This document shows positions 7,108 through 10,614 of a stretch of 10,614 nucleotides of DNA, one piece after another. The notes under the pieces were generated by a model. It saw only the letters and a program-made list of their open reading frames with translations, did not search any database and was not told the origin of the DNA. Where the stretch lies: NCBI GenBank assembly GCA_021791455.1, contig JAJYWM010000104.1, positions 1-10,614 on the forward strand. The letters are read 5' to 3'. Each line of letters begins with the position of its first letter. Position 1 is the stretch's first letter. The position numbers and the translations under genes were made by a program. The DNA is from a bacterium (lineage in GTDB: Bacteria > Chloroflexota > Dormibacteria > UBA8260 > Bog-877).

Positions 7108-8331
7108 TCAGGCAGCCAGCCCAGCGCTGAGGGGGTTGGTGAGGAGTTTCTGGCCGTCGCCTCGAAGCTGCATCAAGGAGGCCTGAGAGAAGTGGCGTTT
7201 GCCGTCCTGCCACTCGTCATGCTGCTCTTGGAGAACTGCGGTAGCGAGCCGCAGCAGGGCATCGGCGTTGGGGAAGATGCCCACCACCTTGGCTCGGCGG
7301 TCGACTTCGGCATTGACGCGCTCGATGGCATTGGTAGAGCTGATGGAGCTGTGATGCTCAAGGGGAAAGGCGAGATAGGCCAGGATCTCAGGCTCGGCTT
7401 GGCGCAACATCGCAGCAGCCTTGGGAACTGTGGGCTCGAGGCGTTCTAGAACCTGGGCCACTGCCGCCTTGGCGGCTTCCTGGTTGGGCTGGGCGAAGAT
7501 CGTCTTCACCAGTGCCAGCACCGCCGGCGCCTCGTGCTTGGGCAGCGCGGTGACCAGATCCCGCAGGAAGTGCACCTTGCAGCGCTGCCAGCTGGCTCCT
7601 GAGAAGCAGAGCCCCAAAGCGTTCTTCAGCCCCTGGTGGGCGTCGGAGATCACCAGCTGCACTCCCTGCAGCCCTCTGGCCAGCAGCGAGCGGCAGAACT
7701 CCAGCCAGAAGGCCTCGGTCTCGCTGCTTCCCACCGCCACCCCCAAGATGCACTTCTCACCGGTCTCCCGGACTCCCACCGCGATCACCACCGCCTGGCT
7801 CACGATCCGGCCTCCCACCCGCACCTTCTCGTAGGTCGCGTCGAACCACACGTAGGGGTAGGTGGCATCGTCCAAGGGCCGGTCCCGGAACAAGGCCAGC
7901 TCCTGGTCCAGTTCCTGGCAGATCCGGCTCACCTCGCTCTTGGATACCCGGCAGCCTCCCATGGCCGCCACCAAGTCGTCCACCTTGCGGGTGGACACCC
8001 CATGCACATAGGCCTCCTGGATCACCGCCCACAGAGCTCGCTCGATCCGCCTTCTGGGCTCCAGCAAACTGGGCAGGAAGCTGCCCTGGCGCAGCTTGGG
8101 GATCTCCAGTTCCAGCCGCCCCACCCGGGTATCCCAACTCCGAGGCCGGTGCCCATTGCGGTAGGTCACCCGCTCCTCAGCTCGCTCATGGCGGCTCGCC
8201 TTGATCACCGCCGATACCTCGGCCTCGATCAAGGCCTGGACAGTGCGCTCCAGAATCACCTTCAACTTGTCGCTGTCGGTCTCTCCGAGCTGGAAAAGTA
8301 GGTCGTCGAGTGGCATGCTTGCAGGGGTCAT
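7108..8331 (-). CDS. IS256-family transposase (Transposase_mut, DDE)
   Basis: The 407-residue enzyme cuts and moves the IS by a DDE mechanism. Visible marks are D164 in YVWFDATYEKVR, D230 in LVISDAHQGL, the C-H motif WQRCKVHF at 248-255, and E337 in SSTNAIERVN, followed by the family signature KVVGIFPNADALLRL and LQEQHDEW. The D-to-E spacing of 107 fits the family. The N-terminal part (about 1-150) is the DNA-binding region with RNGHRPR and IPKLRQGSF. The start is ATG at 8331 on the - strand, with AGGAG six bases upstream (plus-strand 8338-8342); an in-frame extension to 8574 would run out of the element into the host gene and is not used. The stop is TGA at 7110-7108. It looks intact and possibly active, and it overlaps the truncated glycosyltransferase frame tail to tail. 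Confidence 0.96.
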   Translation of the reverse strand: MTPASMPLDDLLFQLGETDSDKLKVILERTVQALIEAEVSAVIKASRHERAEERVTYRNGHRPRSWDTRVGRLELEIPKLRQGSFLPSLLEPRRRIERALWAVIQEAYVHGVSTRKVDDLVAAMGGCRVSKSEVSRICQELDQELALFRDRPLDDATYPYVWFDATYEKVRVGGRIVSQAVVIAVGVRETGEKCILGVAVGSSETEAFWLEFCRSLLARGLQGVQLVISDAHQGLKNALGLCFSGASWQRCKVHFLRDLVTALPKHEAPAVLALVKTIFAQPNQEAAKAAVAQVLERLEPTVPKAAAMLRQAEPEILAYLAFPLEHHSSISSTNAIERVNAEVDRRAKVVGIFPNADALLRLATAVLQEQHDEWQDGKRHFSQASLMQLRGDGQKLLTNPLSAGLAA

Positions 8332-8405
8332 CGTGTTCTCCTGGTCTGTGGAAAGGTTTGGTGGCACGGTGGCCCGCTCTCGCCCCTCTTCAGGGCCAGA
8401 TCGGG

Positions 8406-8439
8406 TCCCGCTATTTACACCAACATACGGGACGTGACC
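8406..8439 (-). repeat. terminal inverted repeat, transposase-proximal (IRL) end
   Basis: This is the mate of 7055-7087. Read on the - strand from 8439 it contains GTCA, GTCCC, GTTGGTG, AAAT and CGGGA in the same order. It lies 75 bases upstream of the transposase start, so it probably overlaps or adjoins the transposase promoter, as in other IS256-type elements. Confidence 0.88.
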
Positions 8440-8447
8440 CGTTGGGG
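8440..8447 (+). repeat. target-site duplication, right copy
   Basis: CGTTGGGG, identical to 7047-7054. In the host gene frame it reads CGT TGG GG, so either copy can supply the codons Arg-Trp-Gly of the uninterrupted gene. Confidence 0.92.
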
Positions 8448-8625
8448 TTTCGCGGTGGCGGTTTATTTGGCCTTTATGGTGAGTTGGCGCGGGCCGGTGT
8501 ACTACTACGTGGCCGCCTTTTGGTTGGCTCCGGCAGTGGTGGCTGGACAGTCGCGGTACGTACTTGCGGGTCAAGCAGAGATCTGCGAGAATGGAGGCGG
8601 CGCGTCGGCGGTGGCGGCCAGGTGA
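8448..8625 (+). pseudogene. third GT-C-like membrane glycosyltransferase, severed 3' part
   Basis: This stretch carries the last 59 codons of the gene that begins at 5919. Joining base 7054 to base 8448 keeps the frame: the split codon GG|T gives Gly, followed by a hydrophobic segment (FAVAVYLAFMVSW), a short charged turn (RGP), a second hydrophobic run (YYYVAAFWLAPAVVAG) and a polar tail ending at TGA 8623-8625. The restored protein would be about 437 residues, the same length as the GT87 neighbour. The fragment is open from a GTG at 8434 within the IS end, but that codon has no usable ribosome site, so separate translation is unlikely. Confidence 0.85.
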
Positions 8626-9073
8626 AGGAGTCGCGATCCGAGCTCGGCGACTGGAGATTCAGAGCGTCTCACCGCGGTCGATGGATGGCACTGGTCCGCG
8701 GGAGTGCAGTGGGGTGGGGATTGGCGTTGTGTTCCTCACGTAGGCACCGACGTCGGAGTGGCGCGGTCCTTGTCGGTGCCGGTGGGGTCGGGTTGGTGGC
8801 TCAAAGGTGCATCGAGGGGCTTGGGGCCGCAGAACTGACGACGGACCTATGCGCTACAGTCGAAGTGAGCACGGCGAGTGGAGCGGTCTTGGGGTGAACC
8901 ATCGCGGCTTGGGACCCAGACAAGGGATCGGAGGCGGCGCTCAGGCAAAGCGGAGCACGCGTTTGTGGAAACGGAGCTTCGCGATTGGCGGTGAAGTGGG
9001 TTTGCAGCGACCAGAAGGTGCGGTGTGGGCGGACGAGGACGGGGTCACGCTGCCATGATGACTTCCCCGCGTG
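8626..9073. other. intergenic stretch before the DUF4129 gene, no convincing gene
   Basis: About 450 bases. Open frames at 8310-8897 and 8807-9058 (+) cross it but are Gly/Arg/Ser-rich with no recognisable motif, and the first is mostly antisense to the transposase. It contains the hairpin at 8629-8652 near its left end and a TACAGT box (8855-8860, pattern TANNNT) without a well-spaced -35. The promoter of the downstream operon is probably in here. Two ATGs at 9055 and 9058 open an eight-codon frame that overlaps the next gene's start. Confidence 0.45.
8629..8652 (+). terminator. possible terminator hairpin after the glycosyltransferase operon
   Basis: AGTCGC (8629-8634) and GCGACT (8647-8652) form a perfect 6-bp stem starting four bases after the stop codon at 8625, around a 12-base loop. 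A 10-base palindrome CCGAGCTCGG (8638-8647) overlaps it and could fold or act instead as a site. No T tract is present. Confidence 0.3.
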
Positions 9074-10072
9074 ATGGCTGACGATCGGGCGTCCCAGGCC
9101 GCGCCGTCATCGCCGGGCCGTTCGCGCCGCCGCCCGCCATGGCTGCTGGCCGGAGTTGGGGCAGTGCTGTTATCAGTGCTGCTGGCCGTGGTGGCGGTCG
9201 GAACCGGGGCTCACTACTCCCAGCAGGTGCTCCCGCAAACCGCTAAGCCTGCTCCGGCGAATCCGGTCACAGGGGCGGTGGGCCAACTCGCCACGGTGAT
9301 CATTCTGGGCGGAGCAGAGCTGCTGTTTGTGCTCGTTGTCATCTTCTTCCCGTGGGGCGACTTCCGGCACCTGGGCAAGGCGACGCCCGTGCCGGTGGTG
9401 ATGCGTCGGCGGGACTCGCTCAAGCTGGTGGGGCTGGCCTTCGGGATGCTCATCGCCCTGGGGGTTCTGCTGGCCATCGGCCTCAAGCGGCGCAAGCACC
9501 CGTTCCACCTAGCCGGCCCCACTGCGGCGACGTCCAGCCCTGGGCACCCGGGAGTCGCGGTGGGGTCGATCGCGGTCGGATCCGATCTCCTGGCGGCCAC
9601 GGCAGCTGTCCTGGTTGTGCTGGCGGGGGCGGGCGCTCTTCTATATCTGCGGGCCAGGCGCAACCGACATTGGAGGTCCTTGACCGCGGGCATGGCGCCC
9701 AATGCCAGTCTGGCCGAGGAGCTGGCCCCGGCCATGACCAGTGGGTTGGAGGAGCTGTCCCAGGGCCGCGACCCGCGGTCCGGGGTGATCCTGGCCTATC
9801 TCGGGCTCGAGCGGACCCTGGGCCGGAACGGGCTCCCCCGTCGCCGCTCCGAGACCCCGCTCGAATATCTGGAACGCGCCCTGCAGGGGATGGAGCTCAA
9901 CCGCACCGACCTCGTTCGGCTGACCGAGCTGTATCAGGCTGCCCGCTACTCTGACCACCCGGTCGATCCGAGCATGCGTCAGCAGGCGGAAGCGGCGCTG
10001 CGCAGCCTGCGTGATCAGCTGCTGAGGCAGGGCCCGGTACCGCAGTTGCTCGGCCGACCCAGTGGGGAGTAG
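9074..10072 (+). CDS. four-helix membrane protein with C-terminal DUF4129-like domain
   Basis: The 332-residue product has a charged N-terminus and four hydrophobic helices at about 23-45, 72-93, 116-137 and 172-192. A soluble C-terminal domain of about 130 residues follows. That domain has the DUF4129 pattern: a helix with a GRDPRSGVILAYLGLERTL motif, the RSETPLEYLERAL motif, and the closing LTELYQAARYSDHPV segment. DUF4129 proteins are found with MoxR AAA+ ATPases, DUF58 proteins and transglutaminase-like proteins, and their own molecular role is unknown. ATG at 9074 is preferred over the GTG one codon upstream; neither has a strong ribosome site. A second membrane-anchored gene follows after about 150 bases, consistent with the first part of such a locus. 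The domain call is by motif recognition. Confidence 0.82.
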   Translation: MADDRASQAAPSSPGRSRRRPPWLLAGVGAVLLSVLLAVVAVGTGAHYSQQVLPQTAKPAPANPVTGAVGQLATVIILGGAELLFVLVVIFFPWGDFRHLGKATPVPVVMRRRDSLKLVGLAFGMLIALGVLLAIGLKRRKHPFHLAGPTAATSSPGHPGVAVGSIAVGSDLLAATAAVLVVLAGAGALLYLRARRNRHWRSLTAGMAPNASLAEELAPAMTSGLEELSQGRDPRSGVILAYLGLERTLGRNGLPRRRSETPLEYLERALQGMELNRTDLVRLTELYQAARYSDHPVDPSMRQQAEAALRSLRDQLLRQGPVPQLLGRPSGE

Positions 10073-10219
10073 GGTTGGGCGGTGGGTTTCGGACCGGACG
10101 AGCGCCAACGCGGCCGGTTGGTGGACCAAGCGCGGTCTCAGACGTTCCGGACCGCTCTTCGAGGTGGGCGGCAGGGCAGGGCTGGCCTGGGTGACAGCGT
10201 TCCCGGAGGCCGATCACCG

Positions 10220-10614
10220 ATGCGGCGCCACCTCAGAGGCGTGGTCGAGCTCTTCGTTCTCGCCAGTCTCGTCATCGGCGCCCTCTTCTTCCATGGCGGG
10301 GTGCCACATCAGGATCTGCTGCGCGCGTACATCCTCTTCAGCTGCCTGCTGGTCGCCTTCTACCTCGTCCAACTGACTCGGCACAGCGGCGACCCCGCCG
10401 CCACCCGGCAACCTCGTCCCAGCCCTCCGCATCCGTTGGAGGTCCCCGGGGAGCTGCTGGCGGTCGCCGACACCCTGCGGGCCGGCAGCGCCAGCCGACC
10501 GGATTTCGACCGTGCCGTGCGGCCATGGATCAGGGAGCTCGCGCTGGATCGGCTGGCGCTGCTCGGAATCGACCCCCGGCGGGACCCGGAACGAGCCGCT
10601 GCCCTCATCGGACG
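10220..10614 (+). CDS. membrane-anchored conserved hypothetical of a MoxR/DUF58-type locus (partial, runs off the right edge)
   Basis: The frame is open to the end of the window, giving 131 residues with no stop. Two hydrophobic helices lie at about 9-25 and 34-52 in a hairpin. A Pro-rich linker and a soluble segment follow, with FDRAVRPWIRELALDRLALLGIDPRRDPERAAALIG-like character (only the short blocks RELALDRL and GIDPRRDPERA are distinctive). I do not know a function. Proteins of this shape sit between DUF4129 and MoxR genes in actinobacterial loci, which is established context rather than function. ATG at 10220 has GGAGG at 10205-10209 and begins just before the first helix. The frame is also open back to a GTG at 10082, ten bases after the DUF4129 stop, which would add 46 Arg/Gly-rich residues; I consider this less likely. 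Confidence 0.75.
   Translation, partial: MRRHLRGVVELFVLASLVIGALFFHGGVPHQDLLRAYILFSCLLVAFYLVQLTRHSGDPAATRQPRPSPPHPLEVPGELLAVADTLRAGSASRPDFDRAVRPWIRELALDRLALLGIDPRRDPERAAALIG

Larger units (their letters stand above)
5919..7130 (+). pseudogene. third GT-C-like membrane glycosyltransferase, 5' part, disrupted by IS256-family element
   Basis: This is the N-terminal 379 codons of a polytopic membrane protein, followed by codons read from the IS until TGA at 7128-7130. The layout matches its neighbours: D103 (TTDQPVTLL) in the first large outer loop, PY at 121-122, and FGYPP at 179-183 before the next helix, so a GT-C glycosyltransferase is inferred. Start GTG at 5919 has GGAG at 5908-5911 and overlaps the stop of the preceding frame. 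A longer version from ATG at 5766 (AAGG upstream) is open but adds 51 Arg/Pro/Ser-rich residues unlike a membrane protein start. The host sequence ends at 7054; the present product would have 403 residues, 24 of them wholly from the IS, and lacks the native last 59 residues containing the final helix or helices. The missing end is intact at 8448-8625. Activity is doubtful. Confidence 0.82.
7055..8439 (-). mobile_element. complete IS256-family insertion sequence
   Basis: The element is 1385 bp, a normal size for the family. It has one full-length transposase gene on the - strand, imperfect inverted repeats of about 33 bp at both ends (7055-7087 and 8406-8439), and an exact 8-bp target duplication outside them. 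Its outer borders are set by the duplication. It lies inside the third glycosyltransferase gene, in the opposite orientation. Matched duplication, intact ORF and clean rejoining of the host frame argue for a fairly recent single insertion without later rearrangement. The IS name cannot be given without a search. Confidence 0.95.

Noticed and set aside
6506..7186. 226-codon open frame on the + strand
   Set aside because: It is another frame of the third glycosyltransferase gene and runs across the IS junction; the membrane-helix frame is clearly the real one.
8332..8574. Upstream extension of the transposase frame to 8574 on the - strand
   Set aside because: It would start outside the inverted repeat in host DNA; the ATG at 8331 has a good AGGAG site and matches the family N-terminus.
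2421..8625. Glycosyltransferase cluster as a genomic island integrated at the tRNA-Val 3' end
   Set aside because: I found no second copy of the tRNA 3' end downstream and no integrase gene in the window.
8310..8897. 195-codon open frame on the + strand
   Set aside because: It begins antisense to the transposase, crosses the IS border and overlaps the severed glycosyltransferase end in another frame; no motif was seen.
1..10614. CRISPR array, toxin-antitoxin or phage defence system
   Set aside because: No regularly spaced direct repeats and no nuclease, toxin or defence motifs were seen in any convincing gene.

Overview
The window looks like chromosomal DNA of a high-G+C bacterium, most likely an actinobacterium (perhaps Acidimicrobiia or a nearby deep lineage; this is inferred from base composition, frequent GTG/TTG starts, a tRNA gene without an encoded CCA end, and the gene families present, not from a database search). 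All protein genes except the transposase lie on the + strand.

Region 1 (1-1993) is a lipoate-dependent enzyme block. It holds the 3' end of a 2-oxoacid dehydrogenase E2 acyltransferase gene, then lipA (lipoyl synthase) and, two bases later, lipB (octanoyltransferase). LipB attaches octanoate to apo-lipoyl domains, LipA inserts the two sulfurs, and E2 enzymes are the users of the finished cofactor, so synthesis and consumption of protein-bound lipoate sit together. A hairpin follows lipB, then about 380 bases without a convincing gene.

Region 2 (2374-2445) is a single clean tRNA-Val(UAC) gene.

Region 3 (2687-8625) is a cluster of three polytopic membrane proteins that I read as GT-C fold glycosyltransferases. 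The second is the clearest GT87/DUF2029-like member; the first and third share its plan of an early loop Asp followed by a (Y/N)PP motif. They are tightly packed: genes 1 and 2 abut with no gap, and an uncertain 183-residue ORF overlaps gene 2 and gene 3 by four bases on each side. This suggests one translationally coupled operon making a cell-envelope glycan or glycolipid. The third gene is broken by a complete IS256-family insertion sequence (7055-8439, transposase on the - strand). The IS has imperfect terminal inverted repeats of about 33 bp and an exact 8-bp target duplication, CGTTGGGG. Removing the IS and one copy of the duplication rejoins the reading frame exactly and restores a protein of about 437 residues.

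Region 4 (9074-10614) begins after about 450 bases with no convincing gene. It holds a four-helix membrane protein with a C-terminal DUF4129-like domain, then the 5' part of a second membrane-anchored protein that runs off the window. This is the usual start of a MoxR ATPase / DUF58 locus, whose other genes would lie beyond the right edge.

No CRISPR array, prophage or plasmid function is seen. The most informative features are the dated-by-structure IS disruption and the compact glycosyltransferase operon with its unexplained small ORF.
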